This document shows positions 54,871-64,000 of a stretch of 64,000 nucleotides of DNA, in pieces (the first letter of the stretch is position 1; every line of letters begins with the position of its first letter). A program made the position numbers and the translations under genes. The notes under the pieces are model-generated. The model did not search any database. It saw nothing but the letters and a program-made list of their open reading frames with translations, and was not told the DNA's origin. Location of the stretch: positions 30,504,501-30,568,500 of the forward strand of contig NC_070614.1 of NCBI RefSeq assembly GCF_027172205.1, read 5' to 3'. This DNA is from Podarcis raffonei (taxonomy: Eukaryota > Chordata > Lepidosauria > Squamata > Lacertidae).

Positions 54871-57566
54871 AGTCAAATGGAAAATAAGGAAATGCATTTA
54901 CTATGCCTACTGGATTTGCAAAATTATGTGTAAAATGCTTGCCAGGGAGATTACTAAAACTTATTTGGTATTTCTATGTAGATCATCCAATCTAATAGTG
55001 GCTGTAGCATTATTTTATAGTAGAAATGAAAGATCCATGTTTACAGCACAAACCAGACCCAGGATCCACCAGGGCAAAAGAATTTGGATTTGGCTAATCT
55101 TGTACTTTCTTGGGTAGGTCAGGGCTCAGCCACGGATAGCTCAGCGTAAGTTCCTTACCTCCCAGGTGAACCAGAGATACATGAGAGTACATGTCTCACT
55201 TCAGGGCTCCCCTGGTATAACTCACACCAGTATAAGTCCCTAAAGCGGGTATTTGGGAAAGGGGGACTGGATGGGTCAAGGAGAGACTTACTCCTATTAT
55301 TGTTTATTATTGTTTATTGTTGTTTGCATTGTAGTTCCACCACAATTCATCTAAGAATAAAACTGATACATATCACAGAGATTATCAGTCTTCTTAGCCT
55401 GATGCAGAGCCCTATTACTGTGATACAGAAGGTCTTTAACAGGTGCAATCCCAGTCAGTTCTGGGGGACTATTTAGTCCCATATCTGATGATGATGGTGG
55501 TGGTGGTGGTGATGATGATGATGGTGATGTAGAGTGTATTTATGATTAGATACATTAAAGCATTAGAGTTTGAGTGTAAATTTAGTTTCTCTTCAATTCT
55601 AATGCATTAAAAAATATTATAGAGATTTCTTCCCACTCTTTCTTTTTCTCAGTTTTGTCAGGCTGATGCTTTGGCTTTCCACATTACACTCTTATTCAAC
55701 CCAGCCCAGAGCTCTGCCATATACATAGAAACAGGCTTTTACCTCTATGAGGTAAAAAATTGTGTATTTTTACCTCTATTCCCTGTCTATTTTAAAAATC
55801 TGCTCATCATTCAAAGAGCTGAGTCACCATAAAGATGAGGATGACAGAAAGTTTCTTAGTATGCACATGGGGAAATGTATTCAAATCTGTAACTGTTCTG
55901 ATTTCAATGAGAGAGTCTTGTTTGCTTAACTCTCCAGCTAGTAATATATTCTTCTTAACAGCATGAGACCATTGCAGAATTTCTATGTAGTGCTGTGCCA
56001 AAGCCTATCTCCACTTTTCTCAAAAGTTTTCTTCCCCTGTAAAAGGGACTTCCATTTTTCTATCTCTTTCTTGGGACACTGGATTCCAGTGGATTCTGGT
56101 GTGGTTCTGAGCTTCCTTTATCACTGTGAAGTGGCTGGCGCGGGGGGGGGGGCACTGTGTGTTTCTTATTTCTTTCCATTAAACATTTCTTCAGAGTTCT
56201 ACAGCCTTCCTTGCTACCTGGGTTTCCTGCTATGAAAAAGCTGCATTGGGAGGAATTATCCAATCTTTTCACTGAAGTGTTGGAAACTGGGAAAGGTAGC
56301 TATGAATTGCTGATAGCCTGACCTCAGTGCATATGGTTCTTAACAGAAGTCCTCCTCCTCCTCCTCCTCTCTCTGCATTTATTTATATCCACATTGACTT
56401 CTTTAAGATGAAACCATCTACTTTCAAAAAATAAAAATAATAACAATGGAGAGCAACCAGACACATACAAGAAAGCTTGGCTAGTTTTTCAGGAGGCAGG
56501 AGCTCCTGGGAGGCTGCAGGTGTTGATGCTGATTAAATTGCCTTCCACATAAGTCTCAAGTATACAAGTATACTCTGGCTGGGACAGCTTGTTGAAATGC
56601 TCTCCACTTGTCTCCAGAACTACAAAAACATAAAAAAATGGGTCTCATATCCTAACAGTGATGCTTTTCTACAAAACAGAATCCAGACAACTGTGAAATT
56701 GATTTGTAGAAAGGACACTCACTAGTCCCCTTTGGCCTCTTTGAAAGTAATTGAACACAACCAACCCCCGTCCCTTGCACTGACCATGATAATTTCACTG
56801 GAATTTGCTTTCGCCTTTGATAGTTTTTGAATACCCCCCATCAGTTGATGATAAATGGTTTTAAAATGGTTTTTAAGATACTGGAGAAAATTTTGGCACA
56901 GCACTAATTTTATATGTTCTTAGTCAATTCATCTTTAGAATAATGAATAGCCAGAAAGGTGAAGCCAGAATAGCTAGAAAGTAAAAGGTAGGGTATTTTA
57001 GGCTATTGGGGTGGGTGTGTGTAATTTGAAAGAGGCTTATACAGATAGAAGACTATTTGCAAACACTGGGGGAGGAAAATTCTTAGGTTATTGATAGAAA
57101 TATTGTCATGATCCTTTCCATTAGAATAAACCCACTAGTATACAAGGAGAAGTCCTAAGTTAAAAGCCTCTCTCTGTTGCTAAAATGCAACTTCGGTTTC
57201 AAGAGGTGCATTTCTGACAACCCCATTTTTGAAGCAAGGAAAGGCTATGAACTTCCTGTACTACTTCTGTAATGCTCTGAAACCATATATTTTATAATAT
57301 TGTTATAATAGAATATTGGGCAATGACATCTATTGTCAGGAATGGTGCACCAGCTTGGTAAAATGAAAATATTGTTGCACACAGTTTCAGTCAGATGGCT
57401 GCATATAATATAATTATTATATAATTATTATTTCTATACCAATTAATATATTCAACATCTCTAAGCGTAGCAGAGCAAATTAAAACACACCGAATCACAT
57501 ATTACAAATATATGTTATAAACCAATCAATGCAAACTATTGAAGTGACTGAATGTTCAGGGGTTCT
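54871..57566. other. Intergenic
   Basis: No gene. A (GGT/GAT)n microsatellite is at about 55486-55528. I see no named repeat in the rest. Confidence 0.4.
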
Positions 57567-57579
57567 AATAACCAGTTCA

Positions 57580-58097
57580 GTTCTAATAACCAGTTTCAGC
57601 ATCTTAAAAAGCAGAGACATCACCTTACCAACAAAGGTCCGCATAGTTAAAGCCATGGTTTTCCCAGTAGTGATGTATGGAAGTGAGAGCTGGACCATAA
57701 AGAAGGCTGATCGCCGAAGAATTGATGCTTTTGAATTATGGTGCTGGAGGAGACTCTTGAGAATCCCATGGACTGCAAGAAGATCAAACCGATCCATTCT
57801 TAAGGAAATCAGCCCTGAGTGCTCACTGGAAGGACAGATCGTGAAGCTGAGCCTCCAATACTTTGGCCACCTCATGAGAAGAGAAGACTCCCTGGAAAAG
57901 ACCCTGATGCTGGGAAAGATGGAGGGCACAAGGAGAAGGGGACAGCAGAGGACGAGATGGTTGGATAGTGTTCTCGAAGCTACAAACATGAGTCTGACCA
58001 AACTGTGGGAGGCAGTGGAAGACAGGAGTGCCTGGCGTGTTCTGGTCCATGGGGTCACGAAGAGTTGGGCATGACTAAACGACTAAACAACAACAAC
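57580..58097 (+). mobile_element. BovB/RTE LINE, 5'-truncated 3' end
   Basis: Plus-strand frame with the RTE-BovB C-terminal region: VVMYGSESWTIKKADRRRID, then FELWCWRRLLRIPWTARRSN, YFGHLMRREDSLEKTLMLGK and RRRGQQRTRWLDSVLEATNM, ending WRVLVHGVTKSWA and a stop. The 3' end GACTAAACGACTAAACAACA ACAAC is typical. The remaining frame is open. A 13-bp target duplication AATAACCAGTTCA flanks it (57567-57579, 58098-58110). Together these indicate a rather young, 5'-truncated insertion. Confidence 0.92.
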
Positions 58098-58415
58098 AAT
58101 AACCAGTTCACACATTTAACAGGTTTAACTGGCACTTCACCACTTCCAGCTGCAAATGTTGTGGAAGATTTGCATGTTTAAGAGTTGCCTCAGCCCCCAA
58201 AGACAATGTGAGTAGAAATTAAGATGAACATTTCATTTCCTACCACAGTTAGTGTTCTATATAGAGATACTATGTAAAAGAACCATTTTAAATTTCTAGA
58301 CTAGAAATTGGGATGGGTATGTACAACAGACACAACAGTTTTCAGATAACAGATTTCAGTTACAGATAAGACATCTACACACAAAATAAGTTATTTTAAA
58401 AGTGTAATTAGTTAC

Positions 58416-59348
58416 CTATAAGCTTTTTGTAAACAGAAGCTTCTTCAATGCTCCCAACACTTCCTGGTTTCTGAGTGTATAAATTAAAGGATTAAACATG
58501 GGCGTCAGCACTCCATAAAATGCAGAAATTATTTTGTCAACTAAACGCGTGTTCTTATTTTGAGGGAGGAGGTATGTAAATATGCATGTGCCATAGAACA
58601 TGCAAACCACAGCCAGGTGGGACCCACAGGTGGAAAATGCCTTTATCCTGCCTCCTGATTTCATCCTCAGGATAGCTACAAGGATACGCATGTAAGAAAA
58701 AAGGATGAAGCCAAGGGGCAGAACCAGTGTCACAGTGCTAGTGAAGAATATGCTTATTTGGCTCGTAGAGGTATCTGTACAAATGAGTTTGAAAACAGCT
58801 TTAAATTCACATGATAAATGGTCCACCTCATTGTTTCCACAGAATCTAGCTGGCTTTGCAAGGCAGGGGACTACTGTTAGCATAAAGGCACTAAACCAAG
58901 TCACAGAAGCCAAGACGGTGCAAACTGTATTGTTCATTATGAGCATGTAGCGCAGTGGGTTGGAGATGGCAATGAATCGATCATAAGCCATGACAGCAAG
59001 AAGGAAGCATTCAGTTGTGCCAAAGAAAAGGCCAGTGTAGAGTTGGGTGAGGCATAAAGGAAAAGATATGACAGGTCTGTCCACCATGCAGTTGGCTATA
59101 GACTGGGGGACTCCAGATGATGACATGCACAGATCAAGGATGGACAAATTGCACAGGAAAAAATACATGGGGTTGTGGAGCCGGGGATCAGCTATGACCA
59201 CCACCACAATGAGTCCATTTCCAACAACTGTAATCAAATATGCAATTATCATGAACGCCATTAAACCCATCCTTGCCTTGGGGCGGCCCGACCATCCAAT
59301 GAGAACAAATTCAGTCACTGCGGTCTCATTTTCTCCTACTTCCTGCAT
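58416..59348 (-). CDS. Olfactory receptor, MQEVGENE subfamily (310 aa)
   Basis: Complete receptor: MQEVGENETAVTEF (N7 glycosylation site), PMYFFLCNLS, MAYDRFIAISNPLRY, FSYMRI, KAFSTCGSHL, PMFNPLIYTLRN, tail KKLLFTKSL. The DRY motif reads DRF, a mild change. Intracellular loop 3 is one residue shorter than in its sisters (RMKSGGRIKAF against RMHSEGGRMKAF). The ATG at 59348 follows an acceptor (GTCTTATCAG on the minus strand) by five bases. It shares its N-terminus with 44011, but its tail lacks the KKPG/DxTY ending. Confidence 0.96.
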   Translation of the reverse strand: MQEVGENETAVTEFVLIGWSGRPKARMGLMAFMIIAYLITVVGNGLIVVVVIADPRLHNPMYFFLCNLSILDLCMSSSGVPQSIANCMVDRPVISFPLCLTQLYTGLFFGTTECFLLAVMAYDRFIAISNPLRYMLIMNNTVCTVLASVTWFSAFMLTVVPCLAKPARFCGNNEVDHLSCEFKAVFKLICTDTSTSQISIFFTSTVTLVLPLGFILFSYMRILVAILRMKSGGRIKAFSTCGSHLAVVCMFYGTCIFTYLLPQNKNTRLVDKIISAFYGVLTPMFNPLIYTLRNQEVLGALKKLLFTKSL

Positions 59349-60686
59349 AAAGGCTGATAAGACGGGGACGGGGAGAGATAAATAGTGATGTTTAAATAGT
59401 TTTGAAATAGATTAGAATACAGTTGAACAAATTTATTTGTTATTTACTGGGCATATCCATTTTTTCAGATGCCTAGTTTATGTAACAGAAGATGAAGCAA
59501 TAAAGCATCAGACTGTGAGATTAAATGTGACCATATAGGAAAAATTGTGAGCATAAAAAACATCTAAATCTCAGATGAGTGTATTAATGTGGGCTGACAC
59601 AAAATGCCTGAGATGTGGAGATCCCAGGGAATATTTACAATGTTATTTTGTGTCTAGAATTGTTATGGTTGAGTTAATTATTTTATTCATTTATTTACCA
59701 TCATTTCTAAGCAACTTAATTTTGTTTAATCCCTAAGTGTTAAAAAGGATAACATAAAAACAGTAAAACAGAATGATAAAAACATATAAAAAGAGCAAAA
59801 ATATAAAAGCACTGATGTATTTATATATTACTTTTTATTTTATTGAGGGAAAGGAAGGTAGTGCCTTTTCCAATAGAATTTTCCATTAATTTCTCCTATT
59901 TTGCATCTTTAGAAACAGAGTAATCCTTCTACATAATACTATAAATATGACTTTGGTCCATAACTTTCAAGGGCTAGAATTCTCTGTAATAGTGAATTCA
60001 GGTAGATGAGTGACTATCAGTTTAGAAACTAAACAATGTCATTCACAAATTAAGGAGTTGATTACTAGACTCTTGACATGAAGAAACATAGAAGAGTATG
60101 GAAAGAAATATGTTTCCTTCTTTGCACACCCCCTTCTATGGCAGGGTTAGGGACCCTCAGATCCAGGAGTTGAATGCAACCCTCTGGGTCTCTGCCCCCC
60201 CGGCCTTTCTTTTCTTTCAAGGTTGCAACACTTAGCAACTCTGTTTTGAACCCTTAAGTACATTTGCATGGCTGAAATATGCATTTGAAGTCTGATCATG
60301 TCTCTTGCTTGCCTAGACAGATGATAGAGAGGAGTGTGAGTGTGTGTGTGTGTGTGCAGGAACTAGTCTATGGACGTACCCCTCCCCTGACACAGCAAAG
60401 GTCTGCACACTCAAAAGAGTTTGCCACCAAGCTCATCTAGCCCGACCTGTTGTGACAACTCGGTTGCTTCTTTTCAGTTCTGAACTCTTTGCCCCGATCT
60501 TGGACTCTGCAGGGCTGAACTATTCTTTCTAGGCTACCTACTCTCACCTTTCCTGTCACCTGGCTAGAGTGCAAAGGCTTCTGTGACTCACTGCCTATTG
60601 CTGAGCCTATACCTCTACTTTGCCTCAGTAAACGTCTCTTATACTCAAGTAAGAGACTCCAACTACTGAACTTTCTTAAATTATCA
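59349..60686. other. Intergenic
   Basis: No gene. About 59660-59780 may be an antisense L2/CR1 3' end. A (GT)n run is at 60336-60355. Confidence 0.4.
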
Positions 60687-61110
60687 TACCCTCCATTTCT
60701 CTGATTAAAATAGGGCTGTCCAAGTCAAGAAGAAGAAGAAGAAGAAGAAGAAGAAGAAGAAGAAGAAGAAGAAGAAGAAGAATTCTACTCTGCACACCTG
60801 ACTGTGTTGACCAAGCCACTCTGGGCAACTTCCAGTATATATGTAAACTTAATAAAACTTTAAGCGTTAAAAAAACTTCCCTACACAAGGCTACCTTCAG
60901 ATTTCTCCTAAAGTCTGTACAGTTACTTATCACATTGGCTCAGGGGTCCCATAACTCCATACCCTCCAACATTTTTCCAATGAAATAGGGATGCCCTAAG
61001 GAAAAGTGGGACATTCTGGGACCAAATTAAAAACTAGGATGCCTTCTGTAAATCCAGGACTGTCCTCGGAAAATATAGAGATTTAGAGGGTCTGATTATT
61101 ATTATTAGAT
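60687..61110. repeat. Composite repeat with antisense L2 and (AAG)n
   Basis: Same arrangement as 53500-53850: CATACCCTCCATTTCTCTGA, then an (AAG)n run at 60728-60781, antisense L2 (CCACTCTGGGCAACTTCCAG; CTTCCCTACACAAGGCTACC), then CATACCCTCCAACATTTTTC and GGAAAAGTGGGACATTCTGG. Confidence 0.6.
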
Positions 61111-63175
61111 TATTATTATTATTTCATGGGTGGCCATTTAGAGGGTAAAAGGACACATGTTTCCTTTCCACAATGTAAACTTTTAAGGAAAATTTATGAT
61201 GCAAATATATGTCTTGCGAAACAGAACAAGAAAATAACATGGTGAACATTTTATCCACAACATTTTCATTTATCCCTTCCCCATACAGTCAGAAAAACAG
61301 AAATGAGCAAACCTTGCATAGCCATTTCTATTAATTTTAACTGGTCTTTTAGTACTTAGGCTGTGACTACCAGTGGTTGCAGCCCCCTAGTAAGAAAATT
61401 ACACAGCCAATGGAAACATCAATAATTTTATTATAATACTAATGACTAGTTACTGTTGTTTCTAGGAGAGTGAGGGAGAGAATAGTATTTTGCACATTAT
61501 ATATGGAACAAAATTGATATAAATACATAAAACATGTATTATGATGTATAATTATTATAAAGAATAAAATGTGTAAGAAAATTCATTACCTTCTTAAAAC
61601 TCCTTGAAATCAAAAGCCATTGAAGAAATTCTACTTCTTTGTATTATCTATTTTAATAGTACTATCCATACTTTATGTATTAACTAGTTGCATCAAATTG
61701 GTTAAAACTTTGGTGTTGTTGTTTTAAAAAAGAAAACATAGGTAGAATTTAACTGTAAGCAAAACTAGAAAAGAAATAACTTGGTAGAAATCCTGGTTTG
61801 AAATAGTCCTATTCATTAATACAAATACAATTTACATTACCTTTTAATGCACTAATAGTTTGAGCACTCTTAGAAGAATTAGCACTGGAGAATCAGGATT
61901 ATTATTATTTTTTAAGTGCCAAGCAAACCACACAGATGGCGCCTGAGTAAATTAATAGAGATGTAACTAATTTTCAATGGGAGTTTTTATATAGGAAACA
62001 ATGGGCTAGATTTTATTTTAGTACTCTGCTTTTTGTCTTCCCATTGGGTGCATTCCCAAATGTCTCATTACTTTCTGAAGTTACTCCATAACTAAAACTT
62101 ATGACCACAGTAAATAACATTGCAAAAACCAACTTGAAGGTAAAATAATTGTTAAATATCAGTCAATGTGAAATGCCATGTTGATTTCAGATCGTTCCTC
62201 CAGCGGAATTTATGTAGCATCCTTGCCAGTATTATTATTTAGTATATTTATACATCAACATTATTTAGTACATTGGTTTAGCATTTTTGTGTCCCAGCTT
62301 TCTTCAGCCATGGATCTTTATGGGTTTTCAAGGCTGACTTCCATTTGGGCAGTGATCAGTCCTAGGCTTGCTTACCATTGGCAATTTGGCATTATCATTT
62401 ATCCCCAGACCATTTATCTCCACATGAGAGATGTGGAGCTATCACAAATGGTCCATGACCAAAAAAGTCACAACTCTGTTGCCATCTGCCCCCTTGTTTA
62501 AAGAGGGGAGAGACTGCTTCAGATTTATCTGTAGTTTTAAGACATAGAGACTGTCTTGAAATTCTTGGCAAAAGCACCTTTTGAAGGAGCCTCCCCCTCC
62601 CTTTCTGAAATATCCTTTCTGAGGCTCTTCCCCATATCTCCCTCACTCTCAGATGTGCACCAGGTGGGCACAGAACATACGCCTCCTTTGGTATCCAAAA
62701 TCTGAAATAAGTCTCTTGACAAGTACGTCAGACCCCATTGATGCTCTCAGTTAGATGGCTATAGTAATACAATAGATTGGGCCATTTTCTGACTCCCTCT
62801 CTCTCCTCTACCCCAGAGTTGTGATCAAGATTTCACAACTGAGAGTCAGGAATTACCTAAAAGGCCCAGAGTCTGTAGTCTGCAACAGTTTGCTTCAAGA
62901 GGAACTGCAGTAAGAATTATATAAACTTTGTCCATGTAACAATATGGCCCTGGAAAATAGGGACACTTGGAAAGTATGCAGAATTATGGTCTCCACATTT
63001 CTGCAGTACTGTACTTTGCATGGGAAAAAACTTTCCTCATTAAAATTCTTCACATTTCTCCAAAGATACACATTTTGTGTGCAGTTTTGATTAATATTGC
63101 AAGCAATTTTCTGAGTTGCAATGCATTTTTGTGTGTTGTTTTCATGAACATAGGCGTTTTTAGTTACGCTTTCAC
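61111..63175. other. Intergenic
   Basis: No gene recognised. Short ATT runs are near 61098-61120 and 61900-61910. Confidence 0.4.
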
Positions 63176-63179
63176 CTAA

Positions 63180-63690
63180 TTCTGCCAGTCCTAGATGGAG
63201 TAACGTTCCCTCTGAAGATAGAAGTTCGCAGCCTAAATGCCCAGGTCTCTTCAGCGGCCAGGAGTGCTTTCGGACAGCTTTTGGAAGTAATGAACCTGTT
63301 GCCAGCTTCACCCATTCCTTTATATATCTGATTTGGCCGCTATGATATATTCCTTAGTTACATCCTGTTCAGATTACTATAATGCATGATGTGGGGCTGT
63401 CTTTGAAAATGACTTAGAAACTTCATCTGGGTCAAAGACCTGCAGCCAGATGGTTGACTGGGGCTGGTAATAGGTAGCATACAACTCTCTTGGTAAAACA
63501 ATAGAGGCTGGCTTCCAGCCTGTTTCCTGCACAATTCAAAGCGCTAGTTTTATGATGTATAAATCCCTATGTGGTTTAGGTCCAAGCTATCTGAAAGACC
63601 TTCTTCTCACATACAAACCTGCTTGGGTTTTGAGATCTTCAGGGGACATAAGGAGCTTTTAATGGGGTATGCCAATAGTTTCTGTCCTAT
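63180..63690 (+). mobile_element. L2-type LINE ORF2 remnant
   Basis: The plus strand reads, in broken frames, PLKIEVRSLNAQVSSAARSA, then DYYNA near 63375, then FKALVLMMYKSLCGLGPSYL and LLLTYKPAWVLRSSG. These match the L2 ORF2 end (SLxAQVxxxARSAF; LDYCNALY; FKxLVLxYKxLxGLxPxYL; LRSS). Heavily decayed. Confidence 0.7.
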
Positions 63691-64000
63691 CTGCCACAGA
63701 GGCTAGACTAGGAATAGCCTGGCATCAGGAACTGGGCACTTGAGTGTCTGTCTAATTCCAGAGCCAGACTGTGCAGGCAGTATAGCTCCTGAACAACCAA
63801 TTTATTTTATTTTGTGATGATCAATGCATATGTACAGAAGTAGTCTGAAATCTTACATTTTAATTTTAATTTTTAAATAAACACCTTATGTACATGAGCA
63901 CACATATACATATACACAATTTGTTGAGAATCAGAGTTAAATTCGGACATATTCCTATTTATTTTAAATAAACTACCAAATCAAGTTTATTTTTTATTTT
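63691..64000. other. Intergenic at right edge
   Basis: AT-rich, no gene seen. Confidence 0.4.

Noticed and set aside
57495-58058. Minus-strand open frame of 187 codons opposite the BovB end
   Set aside because: It is the shadow of the RTE-BovB coding strand; the plus strand has the recognisable protein.
60728-60781. Possible coding polyleucine or polylysine tract
   Set aside because: It is an (AAG)n microsatellite at a repeat junction, with no gene around it.

Overview
The window is vertebrate nuclear DNA, almost certainly from a squamate reptile and most likely a lizard (a lacertid is possible, but that rests on my memory of repeat families). The evidence is the mix of repeats: a BovB/RTE LINE 3' end with its CAACAACAA tail, a Sauria-type SINE head, L2 and CR1 3' ends with ATT-rich or ATTCTATG tails, an L1 ORF2 remnant, Penelope-like 3' ends, Tigger-like and hAT DNA transposons, and DIRS-like fossils.

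The host genes are one olfactory receptor (OR) cluster. I see eight intact single-exon OR coding sequences: 5147-6067, 11014-11943, 18351-19274, 24565-25488, 34492-35409, 44011-44958, 51684-52631 and 58416-59348. There is also the 5' part of a ninth cut by the left edge (1-236), two clear pseudogenes (2880-3666, 40798-41741), and six decayed relics. All but one lie on the minus strand; 51684-52631 is on the plus strand. By sequence they form three subfamilies in order: a left group starting MEEENET/MEDENET (0-12 kb), a middle group starting MNET/MNES (18-36 kb) with a diverged member at 41 kb, and a right group starting MQxxGENET (43-59 kb). All are class II type and look closest to the OR13-like branch, an assignment made from motifs only.

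The cluster grew by segmental duplication. Left units repeat with start-to-start spacings of 5831 and 5876 bp and carry matching upstream flanks. Middle units share a second kind of flank that contains a dead OR companion in two of three copies. Before nearly every start codon there is a polypyrimidine-AG splice acceptor 5 to 22 bases upstream, the usual OR layout of noncoding upstream exon(s) plus one coding exon.

The remaining DNA is mostly repeats. The largest is a nearly whole, young Ty3/gypsy LTR retrotransposon at 28647-33561 (minus strand), with 350-bp LTRs differing at two sites and a CCTTG target duplication, inserted into an old LINE remnant. Five DIRS-like fossils lie at about 9.0-9.8, 16.4-17.8, 22.9-23.6, 27.3-28.3 and 38.5-39.6 kb, the last with a hAT element nested in it. 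I found no tRNA, rRNA, CRISPR or clearly non-OR host protein gene. Nothing here supports a new kind of biological system. The most informative signals are the mosaic identity of two middle ORs, the duplication history, and the young gypsy insertion.
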